Shown here: in pieces, positions 16,258-24,464 of the stretch
How the letters are laid out: the number at the start of each line of letters is the position of its first letter
Numbering within the stretch: position 1 is the first letter of the stretch
DNA from: an uncultured Opitutales bacterium
GTDB taxonomy: Bacteria; Verrucomicrobiota; Verrucomicrobiia; Opitutales; UBA953
Assembly: GCA_934675585.1 (NCBI GenBank)
Contig: CAKUQY010000026.1
Coordinates: forward strand, 1 to 24,646
Length of the DNA stretch: 24,646 nucleotides
Direction of reading: 5' to 3'
Position numbers and translations under genes: made by a program
Notes under the pieces: model-generated
Database searches by the model: none
What the model was told of the DNA's origin: nothing
Seen by the model: only the letters and a program-made list of their open reading frames with translations

Positions 16258-16298
16258 CGTTCCCGCGGGAACTTTCCATCTCCGCGGGAACGCTTTTT
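16258..16298 (-). terminator. Bidirectional terminator built from an inverted pair of the dispersed word
   Basis: CGTTCCCGCGG (16258-16268) pairs with CCGCGGGAACG (16282-16292) in an 11-bp stem with a 13-nt loop. T tracts flank both sides: on the minus strand the stem runs into TTTTTATTTT, and on the plus strand into CTTTTT. It lies 10 nt beyond the stop codon of the lipoprotein gene. Both stem arms are copies of the GCGTTCCCGC/GCGGGAACGC word, and the left copy extends into a perfect 14-bp palindrome, GTTCCCGCGGGAAC (16259-16272). Confidence 0.9.
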
Positions 16299-16308
16299 AA
16301 ATCATTGA

Positions 16309-17004
16309 TTATTCTTCAAAACCGAGAGCTTCCTCTCCGCCTTCTTCATCAATTTCTTCGTCTTCTTCGACTGCAACTTCGGCATCGTCAGAATTTGCCT
16401 TTGCTTTTGCAGCTGCGGTTTTGACAGCTTCAGCATTTTCTGGGTCAATCCATTCAACGCAAGTAACATCGTCTGCGGGAACGAGATTAAAGCGCTCTTT
16501 CATTTCAGCCGAATAGAAAACGCCGCGCACTTCTTCTGCGATGTAGCGATTTTCAGTTTCAACGAGAATGATTTCGTAAAGTGTTTTATAATCGTCTTTT
16601 GCGATCACAACGCGTTGTCCCGCCTTAAATTCTGTCATGCATCGAATTTCGATGATCGATGCATTTGTGTTAACGTTGAGAATGTGTGCGCGATTTGATT
16701 CTGGCGCAGGCAATGGTTCAGCGGTTTTAGCTTTTTCAATTTCGGCCAATGCTCGTTGTTTATTAACATTGCTGATTACTGGATAACTTGCCAACAACGC
16801 TTTGTCATCTGTAGCAACAGGTGCCACAACAGGATCTACAAACGCACCTGTTTGTGTATCGTCCTCAAAAGCTACTGTCTCTGGAGCCGCCTTTGGCGTA
16901 GGCGCATTGCCTGCTGCCCAAGGACTTTTCGTGGTGCTACTTGAAGCACAACCGACCATCGCCACCGTGGCGAAAACTGCAAGAATTGCAAGAATATTTT
17001 TCAT
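16309..17004 (-). CDS. Putative lipoprotein with acidic C-terminus, function unknown
   Basis: This 231-residue protein begins with a lipoprotein signal peptide: MKNILAILAVFATVAMVGC, with the lipobox cysteine at residue 19. A low-complexity Ala/Pro/Thr stretch follows. Residues around 105-170 look like one compact domain of alternating beta strands containing a KAGQRVVIAKDDYKTLYEI segment. The last 40 residues are rich in Glu and Asp. I do not recognise the family. It is probably attached to a membrane, facing the periplasm. It is a single-gene unit with its own promoter region (17045-17073) and terminator (16258-16298). It carries only one dispersed-word copy (near 16478), fewer than its neighbours. 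Confidence 0.8.
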   Translation of the reverse strand: MKNILAILAVFATVAMVGCASSSTTKSPWAAGNAPTPKAAPETVAFEDDTQTGAFVDPVVAPVATDDKALLASYPVISNVNKQRALAEIEKAKTAEPLPAPESNRAHILNVNTNASIIEIRCMTEFKAGQRVVIAKDDYKTLYEIILVETENRYIAEEVRGVFYSAEMKERFNLVPADDVTCVEWIDPENAEAVKTAAAKAKANSDDAEVAVEEDEEIDEEGGEEALGFEE

Positions 17005-17044
17005 AAAAAAAGTAGGGGGTGAATATGTTAAAAGTTATATATCT

Positions 17045-17073
17045 AAAATCTCACTTTTGGGAGCGTTTGTCAA
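17045..17073 (-). promoter_or_regulatory. Possible promoter of the lipoprotein gene
   Basis: On the minus strand a perfect -35 box TTGACA (17068-17073) lies just after the mrp stop codon. With a 17-nt spacer the -10 would be GATTTT (17045-17050), which keeps only the A at position 2 and the Ts at positions 3 and 6. A TATATAAC sequence nearer the gene is an alternative -10 but lacks a -35. The gene would then have a leader of about 30 nt, unlike the leaderless operon heads. Confidence 0.4.
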
Positions 17074-17079
17074 TCTTAT

Positions 17080-18165
17080 TTAAATTTTAGCCGCATTTTT
17101 TTCATCCAATTTTTGCAAAAGCATACGCGCCATCGAACGAAAAACCTGTGCGGGAACGCTCTCGGGCTCGGCAATAACAATTGGCGTTCCCGCGTCGCCG
17201 CCCTCGCGAATAGTTTGCGAAAGTGGCAATTCTCCAAAAAATTCTGTATTAAGCAAAAGCGCGGTTTTGCTTCCGCCACCTTGGCCAAAAATATAATTGC
17301 GCTCGCCATTGGCAGGATTTTCAAAATAACTCATATTTTCAATCACACCAAGCAACGGCACATTGACTTTTTCGAACATGTGAGCGCCGCGACGCGCAAT
17401 ATCAGAGGCGACGGCCTGCGGCGTCGTAACAACAACCGCGCCATCGAGCGCCAATGTTTGCACGAGCGTCAATTGCGCATCGCCCGTTCCCGGAGGCAAA
17501 TCAACCACGAGCACTTCGAGCGCGCCCCAATCGACATCGTGAGTAAATTGTTTAATCGCGGCTTGAATGCGCGGACCACGCCAAACGAGCGGCGTGTCAT
17601 CGTCCGCAAAAAATCCAATCGACATCGTTTTTATTCCAAACGCTTCGCAAGGCGCGATTTTTTCTGTCGCTGTCAAAGTAGGTTTTGCTTGTTTTAAACC
17701 CAACATCGCGGGAACGCTCGGCCCGTAAATATCGCAATCTAAAATGCCGACAGAATCTTCTACGGGAGCGACGCCCTGTTCTGCCAAAACCTGCGCCAAT
17801 GCCGCCGCCAAATTAACAGAAACCGTCGATTTGCCAACGCCGCCTTTGCCCGACGCCACCGCGATGACGTGTTTAACGCCCAAAATCGATTGTGGCTTGG
17901 ACGCTTGTGGCGCGCTACCTGGTGCCGCGGGAGCGTTGACTGTCATTTTCACTTCAACTTTTGGCGTTCCCGCAAGCGCCGCGCGCACCGCGGATTCGAT
18001 CTGCGCGGGAACGTCCGGCTTAGAAGTCGTCAAAACGATTTCAACAATCACGTTCCCGCCAGCGTCAACTTCTACATTTTTCACCAGCCCGAACGACACG
18101 ATGTCGCGCGTTAGACCTGGATATTTTACGCCCAAAAGCGCGCTGATTACCTCTTCCTTTGTCAT
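17080..18165 (-). CDS. mrp: Mrp/ApbC-type P-loop ATPase (iron-sulphur cluster carrier)
   Basis: This 361-residue protein has an N-terminal MIP18/DUF59 domain (1-80), an Ala/Pro linker and a MinD/Mrp ATPase domain from about 95. The deviant Walker A SGKGGVGKST is at 105-114, the switch region DCDIYGPSVP at 143-152, and VVDLPPGTGD at 220-229. Relatives bind and transfer Fe-S clusters to apoproteins. The CxxC pair that normally follows ENMSYF (276-281) is absent here: the segment reads ENPANGERN. The start ATG overlaps the stop of the upstream GH110 gene by 4 bp, so the two are translationally coupled. It is the last gene of the trkA-to-mrp operon. Confidence 0.92.
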   Translation of the reverse strand: MTKEEVISALLGVKYPGLTRDIVSFGLVKNVEVDAGGNVIVEIVLTTSKPDVPAQIESAVRAALAGTPKVEVKMTVNAPAAPGSAPQASKPQSILGVKHVIAVASGKGGVGKSTVSVNLAAALAQVLAEQGVAPVEDSVGILDCDIYGPSVPAMLGLKQAKPTLTATEKIAPCEAFGIKTMSIGFFADDDTPLVWRGPRIQAAIKQFTHDVDWGALEVLVVDLPPGTGDAQLTLVQTLALDGAVVVTTPQAVASDIARRGAHMFEKVNVPLLGVIENMSYFENPANGERNYIFGQGGGSKTALLLNTEFFGELPLSQTIREGGDAGTPIVIAEPESVPAQVFRSMARMLLQKLDEKNAAKI

Positions 18166-19862
18166 TTTTTAAGATTTTTTTTGTTCGTTTTTACCTCAAT
18201 CGAATCACCGCAGTGATTGAATTGAAACGCTTCTTGCCCCCAGCCGCGATAATCGTCGTTATACTTGATTTTATTGTTTCTAAACGTCAAATTATCCACC
18301 GAAATCGCGAATATGATGGGAACGTCAAAAGTGTTGAAAGTATTTTTTTCAATCAAAATATTACGATGATAAAACTGTTTTTGCTCCGCCAGATTTTTCA
18401 CTTCTGGGTAGAACGAAATAATCGCGTTCGTAAACTGAAAACGGCTCGTCAGATTGTTGACAAACGTGTTTTTTCGAATGACAACATCCTCGCACGCGCC
18501 GCTCTCAAACCAGCCAGCAGCGTCTCCCGCAAACAAAATCGCCGATCCCGCGACGTTCTTGAAAAGATTGTTTTCGCAAACGATTTTCTTAGGCGTTGTA
18601 AAAAGTGCCCCGCGCGCGCGGTTGTTTTGAACGATGTTGTTAGAAAAATTCACCGCGGGCTGAAAATCCGCGTTTTCAACGGCATCGCCAACTTCGATGT
18701 GCGCGGGAACGGGCTTTTCAAGCGTAACGACAATCTGGCGCGGGTCCAGCGTTTCAACCGATTTCACCTTCACCGTCGCGTCGTTTTCCAGCGTTTTCGC
18801 CCGAATAAAACGCAATGTTTCGCCCGTCTGGAAAATCTCAAAACCAATCGCCTGGTCGTGCATGTAGCGCAGTTTCAAACGATTATCGCCGATTTTTTCC
18901 GTAATTTTCAAACAGGTCGAATGCACGTTGATCGCGTCGTCGAGCATGCCCTCAAAAAGCGCGTCTTTGACGGTAATCTGCCCGCGAACGTTTGAAAAAT
19001 GAGTCGCGTCCGCCACTGTGCTCGAATAATAATTTTTGTTGCGCGGGAACACGCCGCCGCCAATCATCGTAAAGTCGCGGGAACGCTGCGCGAGAATTCC
19101 CATGCCGTAGCTCGAATGAATTTTCACGTTTTCAAGGCGCGTGTTGTCGGCGCGGTAAATACAAACGCAAGGATGCGGACGATCCCCGTTGCGCAACGCC
19201 AAAACGTCGCCGACCGCAACGCCGACACCAGTTTGCCGAAAATCCTGTTGCAACCAAACGCGTCCCTGCGCGTCAAGTTCCGCGTTCCCAACCCAAATAT
19301 CGTTCGTCGATTCGACGATTTCATGAGTTTTTTCGCGAAACGCCATCGCAAACAGACACGCGCGATTTTTATCGTCAAACAAAAACACTAATCTACCATT
19401 TTCAACTTTGTATGGAAACGCGTTCCCGTCGATTTCCAATCGCGTTTTGCCATCTTTGAATTCCGCGACTTTGGCTTCCGAAACCATCGGGCGGGCGTAA
19501 TCGAGTATCAAATTTTTCAGCGTCACATTTTCGCAATCTTTCAGCAAAATTCCCAACGACGCGCCGTGGAAAACGAATTTCGAGCCGTTCCCGTCGAGCG
19601 TGAAATTTTTCAAACCAATCAACGGAATCTGCACGCGGTGGCTGACGGGCTGGTCGTGATTTGAAACATAAAGTTGCTCAACCTGCGCGTTGTCGGCGTA
19701 AAAATGATAAACGCCTTTTTTCAGCGAAATCATAGTTCCCGCGGGAACGCTTTTCGACTTTTCGATCGCCGCTTGCAAAGCTTCGACGGATTTCACTGCT
19801 TCGCCAAACGCAAACAGCGGGAACAGGCAAACGGTTAAAATCGTAATAATTTTTTTATACAT
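18162..19862 (-). CDS. Secreted GH110-type alpha-1,3-galactosidase (parallel beta-helix)
   Basis: This 566-residue protein has a signal peptide (1-20, ending FAFG) and a right-handed parallel beta-helix. Characteristic GH110 segments are ATHFSNVRG (286-294), FEGMLDDAINVH (303-314), RGALFTTPKKIVCENN (417-432) and ESGACEDVVIRKNTF (453-467). Candidate catalytic aspartates are Asp285, Asp308 and Asp309; their spacing (23 and 24) agrees with what I recall for the characterised GH110 active site. The family removes terminal alpha-1,3-galactose, for example from blood group B or alpha-Gal glycans. It lies 32 nt after ffh and overlaps mrp by 4 bp, an unexpected place for a glycan-degrading enzyme. 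A different beta-helix carbohydrase is the alternative. Confidence 0.82.
   Translation of the reverse strand: MYKKIITILTVCLFPLFAFGEAVKSVEALQAAIEKSKSVPAGTMISLKKGVYHFYADNAQVEQLYVSNHDQPVSHRVQIPLIGLKNFTLDGNGSKFVFHGASLGILLKDCENVTLKNLILDYARPMVSEAKVAEFKDGKTRLEIDGNAFPYKVENGRLVFLFDDKNRACLFAMAFREKTHEIVESTNDIWVGNAELDAQGRVWLQQDFRQTGVGVAVGDVLALRNGDRPHPCVCIYRADNTRLENVKIHSSYGMGILAQRSRDFTMIGGGVFPRNKNYYSSTVADATHFSNVRGQITVKDALFEGMLDDAINVHSTCLKITEKIGDNRLKLRYMHDQAIGFEIFQTGETLRFIRAKTLENDATVKVKSVETLDPRQIVVTLEKPVPAHIEVGDAVENADFQPAVNFSNNIVQNNRARGALFTTPKKIVCENNLFKNVAGSAILFAGDAAGWFESGACEDVVIRKNTFVNNLTSRFQFTNAIISFYPEVKNLAEQKQFYHRNILIEKNTFNTFDVPIIFAISVDNLTFRNNKIKYNDDYRGWGQEAFQFNHCGDSIEVKTNKKNLKK
19735..19748. repeat. 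14-bp palindrome formed by two overlapping copies of the dispersed word
   Basis: GTTCCCGCGGGAAC is a perfect palindrome inside the GH110 coding region, where it encodes Val-Pro-Ala-Gly-Thr at residues 39-43. The same palindrome occurs at 16259-16272 in the lipoprotein terminator. Confidence 0.85.
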
Positions 19863-19894
19863 TCTTAATAGTTATTTGAGCTAACAGTTTTCGT

Positions 19895-21259
19895 TTAAAA
19901 GAATTTTCCGCGACCGAACGGATTTGCGCCGCCGTTCCCGCGCATTGCGCCGAGTGATCTCATCATATTTTTCATTTTGCCGCCTTTGAGCATTTTCATC
20001 ATTTGGCGCATTTGTGTAAACTGTTTGATGAGCGCGTTGACATCGGCGACTTTCGTTCCCGAACCCGCGGCGATGCGCGCGCGGCGGGAACCATTTAAGA
20101 TTTCGGGTTTTGCGCGCTCTTGTTTAGTCATCGATTGAATAATCGCTTGAGTGCGTGTCATTTTCTTTTCTTCTTTTTCGCCAATTTCAACGCCGCTCAT
20201 GCCTGGCAACATTTTAACGATGCCGCCAAGCGGGCCCATTTTTTGCATTTGTTTTAATTGTGCGAGAAAATCTTCAAGGTCAAAATCTGCCTTTTTCATT
20301 TTTGCCGCGAGGCGTTCAGCTTCGGCGGCATCGATATTTTCTTGCGCTTTTTCAACGAGCGAAACCACGTCGCCCATGCCAAGAATGCGTTGCGCCATGC
20401 GGTCGGCGTGAAAATAATCAAAATCTTCAACCTTTTCGCCCGTTCCCATAAATTTGATAGGAACGCCCGTGATTGTTTTCATCGAAAGCGCCGCACCGCC
20501 ACGCGCGTCGCCGTCGAGTTTTGTCATAATCAAGCCCGTCAAATTGACAGCTTCGTGAAAATGTTTTGCTACATTAACGGCTTCTTGACCAAGCGCCGAA
20601 TCGGCGACAAGCAAAACTTCTTGTGGCGAAACGCGTTCCCGCAAACGCTTAATTTCTTCAATCAATTCCTCATCAATTTGCAAGCGTCCTGCTGTGTCAA
20701 AAATAACCAAATCGCAAAAATTTTCAGTCGCAAATTTTAAACCGCGCTCGGCAATTGCGGGAACGTCTTTACAGTCGCGCTCGCAATAAAATTTTGCGCC
20801 AATCGTTCCCGCGAGCGTTTCCAATTGGTCGATTGCTGCGGGACGATAAACGTCGCACGCCACCAAGCAAGGTTTGTAGTTCCCGCGCTTGATTAAAAAT
20901 TTTGCGAGTTTTGCGGAACTCGTTGTTTTGCCGCTACCATGCAAGCCAACCATCATCAATTTGAGCGGGCGCGTGGGCGACAATTCTTGCGTTCCTTCGC
21001 CAAGCAATTTTACCAATTCGTCATGAATAATTTTAACCGCTTGTTGACCTGGCGTGACGGAATTCAACACCGCTTGTCCCAAACACGCCTCTTTAACGCG
21101 TTCGCAAAATTCACGCGCCACGCGAAAATGCACGTCTGCGCCGAGCAATGCGGTGCGCACTTCGGCGAGCGCGCTGGTAATATTGCTTTCTGAAATTTTA
21201 TCAACACCGCGCAAATGGCGCAGCGCTTGGCTCATTTTATCGGTTAAACTTTCAAACAT
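19895..21259 (-). CDS. ffh: Signal recognition particle GTPase Ffh (SRP54)
   Basis: This 454-residue protein binds signal sequences on nascent chains and, with 4.5S RNA and FtsY, delivers ribosomes to the membrane. The N-terminal four-helix bundle (1-95) precedes the GTPase: G1 GLHGSGKTT (105-113), the [11 protein letters not shown] insertion-box region (136-146), DTAGR (188-192) and [10 protein letters not shown] (246-255). The methionine-rich M domain runs from about 320 to the end and includes [11 protein letters not shown] (391-401), the RNA-binding signature. The residues after DQLET at 148-153 read TLAGTI, where most Ffh proteins have an AEQ-like segment; the change coincides with a dispersed-word copy. 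It lies 9 nt downstream of yicC. Confidence 0.97.
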   Translation of the reverse strand: MFESLTDKMSQALRHLRGVDKISESNITSALAEVRTALLGADVHFRVAREFCERVKEACLGQAVLNSVTPGQQAVKIIHDELVKLLGEGTQELSPTRPLKLMMVGLHGSGKTTSSAKLAKFLIKRGNYKPCLVACDVYRPAAIDQLETLAGTIGAKFYCERDCKDVPAIAERGLKFATENFCDLVIFDTAGRLQIDEELIEEIKRLRERVSPQEVLLVADSALGQEAVNVAKHFHEAVNLTGLIMTKLDGDARGGAALSMKTITGVPIKFMGTGEKVEDFDYFHADRMAQRILGMGDVVSLVEKAQENIDAAEAERLAAKMKKADFDLEDFLAQLKQMQKMGPLGGIVKMLPGMSGVEIGEKEEKKMTRTQAIIQSMTKQERAKPEILNGSRRARIAAGSGTKVADVNALIKQFTQMRQMMKMLKGGKMKNMMRSLGAMRGNGGANPFGRGKFF

Positions 21260-21268
21260 AATTTTTCT

Positions 21269-22159
21269 TTATTCAACGTTTTGTACTTGTTCGCGCAAGC
21301 GTTCTTGCTCATTTTTAGCTTCGACAACGAGACGCGTAATTTCGAGATTATTTGCCTTGCTGCCCATCGTATTGAGTTCCCGCAAAATTTCTTGGCAAAT
21401 AAAATCAAGTTTTCGTCCGCAATCGCCGTTGTCATTCATCGTATTTTCAAATTGTTGCAAATGCGACGCCAGGCGCGTGCGCTCTTCGCTGATATCGCAA
21501 CGGTCGGCAAAAATCGTAATTTCTTTGAGAACGCGTTCGTCGTTGCAATCGAGCGCGTCGAGCCCTAACGCTTTCAAACGCGCCAGCAACGCGTCGCGAA
21601 AATGCGCGACCGTTCCCGCGGATGCGACTTCGATTTGCTCGGCGATTTTTCGCAATTTTAAAACGCGTTCCCGAAAATCTTTTTTCAAATTTTCGCCTTC
21701 AACTTGGCGCATTGTTGAAAATACTTCAAGCGCAGCGCGCGTTCCCGCAAGCATTTTTTCTTGCGCGTTTTCGGTAATCGTCAATTTAGCGTTCCCGCGA
21801 TTTTGACAAATTTCGATTGCTTTTAAAACAGCGTTCCCGTCGGCTTGCAAATTAATATTGCAGCAATGCGCGAGTTCGCAAATTTTTCCAAAGACAGCTT
21901 TAAATTGATTTTTATCGATTTCAAAATCGCCCGCCGTTCCCGCCACGACTTCAGTTTTAATGTAAATATTAATTTTGCCACGCGTTGCGTATTCTTTGAC
22001 GACGGGCGACAACAGCCGTTCAACAAGCAAACTATTCCAATCGGTAGGAACGTAAATTCCCAGCGACAAACCTTTTTGATTAACCGCGGCAATTTCTACG
22101 GAATATTGTTTACCATTGAGCTCAAAATTAGCCCGTCCAAAACCTGTCATTGATTTCAT
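21269..22159 (-). CDS. yicC: YicC family protein (putative endoribonuclease)
   Basis: This 296-residue protein starts with the family hallmark MKSMTGFGRA and ends with the DUF1732 hallmark (KANNLEITRLVVEAKNEQER, near 267-286). The central FADRCDISEERTRLASHLQQF is also typical. YicC-like proteins have been linked to RNA cleavage and stationary-phase fitness; the natural substrate here is unknown. The usual NHR segment near residue 28 reads NQKG, a local divergence. It follows yihY by 3 nt and precedes ffh by 9 nt. A GGA triplet 6-7 nt before the ATG is a weak ribosome-binding site. Confidence 0.92.
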   Translation of the reverse strand: MKSMTGFGRANFELNGKQYSVEIAAVNQKGLSLGIYVPTDWNSLLVERLLSPVVKEYATRGKINIYIKTEVVAGTAGDFEIDKNQFKAVFGKICELAHCCNINLQADGNAVLKAIEICQNRGNAKLTITENAQEKMLAGTRAALEVFSTMRQVEGENLKKDFRERVLKLRKIAEQIEVASAGTVAHFRDALLARLKALGLDALDCNDERVLKEITIFADRCDISEERTRLASHLQQFENTMNDNGDCGRKLDFICQEILRELNTMGSKANNLEITRLVVEAKNEQERLREQVQNVE

Positions 22160-22162
22160 AAT

Positions 22163-23698
22163 TTATCCAATCAGTTCTTTCAATGTTGTGTTATCTTTGC
22201 AAGATTCGAATGAAGCGTCAAAGTGTTCCCGCGCATTTTTTTGGCTTTCGGAGCAAGCGATTGCGAGCGGATTGCGCAAGTTTTCAAATTCTCTGCGCAA
22301 TTGCGCAACGGTCAAATCATTCACAAATGTGCGGCATTGAAAACGCGTTACGCCTTGTTCTGAAACTTCCGAAATCCATTGCTTTTTCTTCAAAACCGTC
22401 AAACATTCGCGAATTAAATTGGCGGGAACGGATAATGCGAGACTGATTTCTTCTTCGGTCGGCGAAATCTTTGTCTTCATTTCTGTTTCATAAATCATAA
22501 ACAAACAAGCAAAATACGCGTTTTGTTTACTGCGCGGACTTAGGTCTTTCCAATCGCGATTGATATTTTTAAAATAGCGTGCATTTTGAATCGAATACGC
22601 GACTTCGCCGCCGATCAATAAAAACATCCAGCCCAAATACAAGCCAAACATCAAAATAAAAATGACGCTCAAATTGCCGTAAACCGAATTAAATTCGCTA
22701 ATTTTACCAACAAACAACGATGCCGTTTTTCCGCAAGCAATAAACATCACCGAAACGAAACCGCCACCAACCAACGCGGGAACCCATTTTACATCAACAA
22801 ACGGCAAATATTTATTGAGGCAACCAAAAATCAAAGTCATCAAAACAAACGCAATCACGCTGGGCGCAGCAGAAGTCATAAATCCTGCGAACGCGCTCAC
22901 GACGGGAACGCCCTCAGTTGTGCTCGCGATATTAGAAGCATTTTCTGCCAATGTTTTCATCACCGCCGAAACCGAAAGCATCGACATCGTGAACGCAAAC
23001 AACGCGCCACCCAATAAAATCACTGCAAAATAAATCGCAAATCGACGCGGCCAACTGCGCGCTTTTTTGACATTCCAAATCAAATTAAACGCGTCTTCGA
23101 TACGCGCAATTGTAAAAACCGCCAAAACCAACAAAATCACAAGCCCAATCGTTCCCGACGAGCCCGAATTGTTCAACGTATTGCGCAAAAGCATTCCCGA
23201 AAATTCTTGCAATTGTGGCGCCAATGTTTCCAACGCTTCGTCTGCGGGAACGGCTTTTTGAGAATTATCAGAAATCTCAGAATTCTCGGGATCTGCCACG
23301 GGAACTCTCGTCTCTACAATCTCCACTCCCAACTCTTCATTTTTATGAGCTTCGGGCAAAACCAACTGTAACATTTCGGTCATGCGTTCTTGCACCACTT
23401 CGACAGCGTCTTCACCTTTGACATTCATCACGAATGCAAAAATCGTCAACACCAACACCGCAAACGGCGCGAGTGCCATCAACGCGTAATACGTCAATGC
23501 TGCGGCTTGCAACGGAATCGTATTTTTCAACGTTCCCGCAATTGTCAATTCAATCACGCGCCAAAGCCACGAAAAAATTCCAAAAAATCCTTTTGTTTGC
23601 GTTCCCGCGTCAACGCTCCAAACTTTGTCGTAAACAGCGATGGCATGTTGTTTTATTTTTTCAAAACAACTTGATTTGGGAGATTTTTCTTCTGGCAT
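22163..23698 (-). CDS. YihY/BrkB family membrane protein with C-terminal extension
   Basis: This 511-residue inner-membrane protein has about six transmembrane helices. The first family segment is IPLQAAALTYYALMALAPF near 62-80, and later ones include FNLIWNVKKARSW, LPFVDVKWVPALVGG and YGNLSVIFILMFGLYLGWM. An acidic, poorly conserved insertion (about 115-160) precedes the second helix. The C-terminal ~110 residues after the last helix look like a cytoplasmic winged-helix-type region (KISPTEEEISLALSVPANLI, LTVLKKKQWISEV), longer than the minimal family. Function is not established; early claims of RNase BN activity were withdrawn for this family. It follows the trkA-like gene by 19 nt. Confidence 0.88.
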   Translation of the reverse strand: MPEEKSPKSSCFEKIKQHAIAVYDKVWSVDAGTQTKGFFGIFSWLWRVIELTIAGTLKNTIPLQAAALTYYALMALAPFAVLVLTIFAFVMNVKGEDAVEVVQERMTEMLQLVLPEAHKNEELGVEIVETRVPVADPENSEISDNSQKAVPADEALETLAPQLQEFSGMLLRNTLNNSGSSGTIGLVILLVLAVFTIARIEDAFNLIWNVKKARSWPRRFAIYFAVILLGGALFAFTMSMLSVSAVMKTLAENASNIASTTEGVPVVSAFAGFMTSAAPSVIAFVLMTLIFGCLNKYLPFVDVKWVPALVGGGFVSVMFIACGKTASLFVGKISEFNSVYGNLSVIFILMFGLYLGWMFLLIGGEVAYSIQNARYFKNINRDWKDLSPRSKQNAYFACLFMIYETEMKTKISPTEEEISLALSVPANLIRECLTVLKKKQWISEVSEQGVTRFQCRTFVNDLTVAQLRREFENLRNPLAIACSESQKNAREHFDASFESCKDNTTLKELIG

Positions 23699-23717
23699 AT
23701 CTCTAAAAAATTAATGG

Positions 23718-24458
23718 TTAGTCTTTCAGCGTTAAAAATCCGCGCAACCCTTTTTCAGGCCCCATCAAAACGAGCACATCGCCCGCCTCGAAAGTCCAGT
23801 TCGGGCGCGGCCGTCCCAAAGTTTTATGCAAAATTTCATTTTCAGAAATGCCGTTCCCGAACATTGTTTTTGCCATTGCGGTAGTCAGCGCGCCACTTTT
23901 GCGCTTAATTGTTACCAAAAGCACTTTGTAATCATCAAATTGTGCCGACAAATCTTTCAATGATTTTCCAATAAATGTTTCAGGCACTTTCGCTTCGATG
24001 ACAATGTGTCCATCGCCCAAATCATAACCATTTAACGCTCCGCTTACCATTACCGCGTGTGCCAATGAGCGTGCCGCGCTTTCTTCGGGAACGACAATGC
24101 GATCAACGCCCATCAATTCGAGCAACTTTTGATGCGTTCCCGAAAGCGCACGCGCATAAACTTTGAGCGTTTGTTTTTTGCTTTCAGTGCGTGCCGCGAG
24201 CGCCAACATCGTAATTGTCATCGACGCTTCAAAATCGGTTCCCATCGCGACAAAAATCGCGTCCATCGAGCTCAGGTCCAGCTGTTTGAGCGTTTCGAGA
24301 TCGGTGTATTGCACGAGCAGCGCTTGCGAAACATCGTCTTTTATCAAATTAACAGTCGCCTCATTTTCGCCAACCGCCAAAACCTCTGCGCCCAAACCTG
24401 TTAAATGTTTGCACAAATTACGGCCAAAAACGCCTAAACCAATAACGCAATATTTCAT
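23718..24458 (-). CDS. TrkA/KtrA-like potassium uptake regulatory subunit (RCK protein)
   Basis: This 246-residue cytoplasmic protein has an RCK_N Rossmann domain (1-135) with the nucleotide motif GLGVFG (7-12) and an RCK_C domain (about 150-235, including ALNGYDLGDGHIVIEAKVPE and FEAGDVLVLMGPEKG). It is a single-copy, KtrA-sized protein and not the duplicated TrkA of enterics. Such proteins bind ATP/ADP or NAD(H) and gate a TrkH/KtrB-type potassium channel, which is not encoded in the window. The usual acidic residue after the second strand is Gly30 here (VLAVGENE), which may change ligand preference. It heads the six-gene operon ending with mrp and has a promoter immediately upstream. Confidence 0.9.
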   Translation of the reverse strand: MKYCVIGLGVFGRNLCKHLTGLGAEVLAVGENEATVNLIKDDVSQALLVQYTDLETLKQLDLSSMDAIFVAMGTDFEASMTITMLALAARTESKKQTLKVYARALSGTHQKLLELMGVDRIVVPEESAARSLAHAVMVSGALNGYDLGDGHIVIEAKVPETFIGKSLKDLSAQFDDYKVLLVTIKRKSGALTTAMAKTMFGNGISENEILHKTLGRPRPNWTFEAGDVLVLMGPEKGLRGFLTLKD

Positions 24459-24464
24459 AATCCT

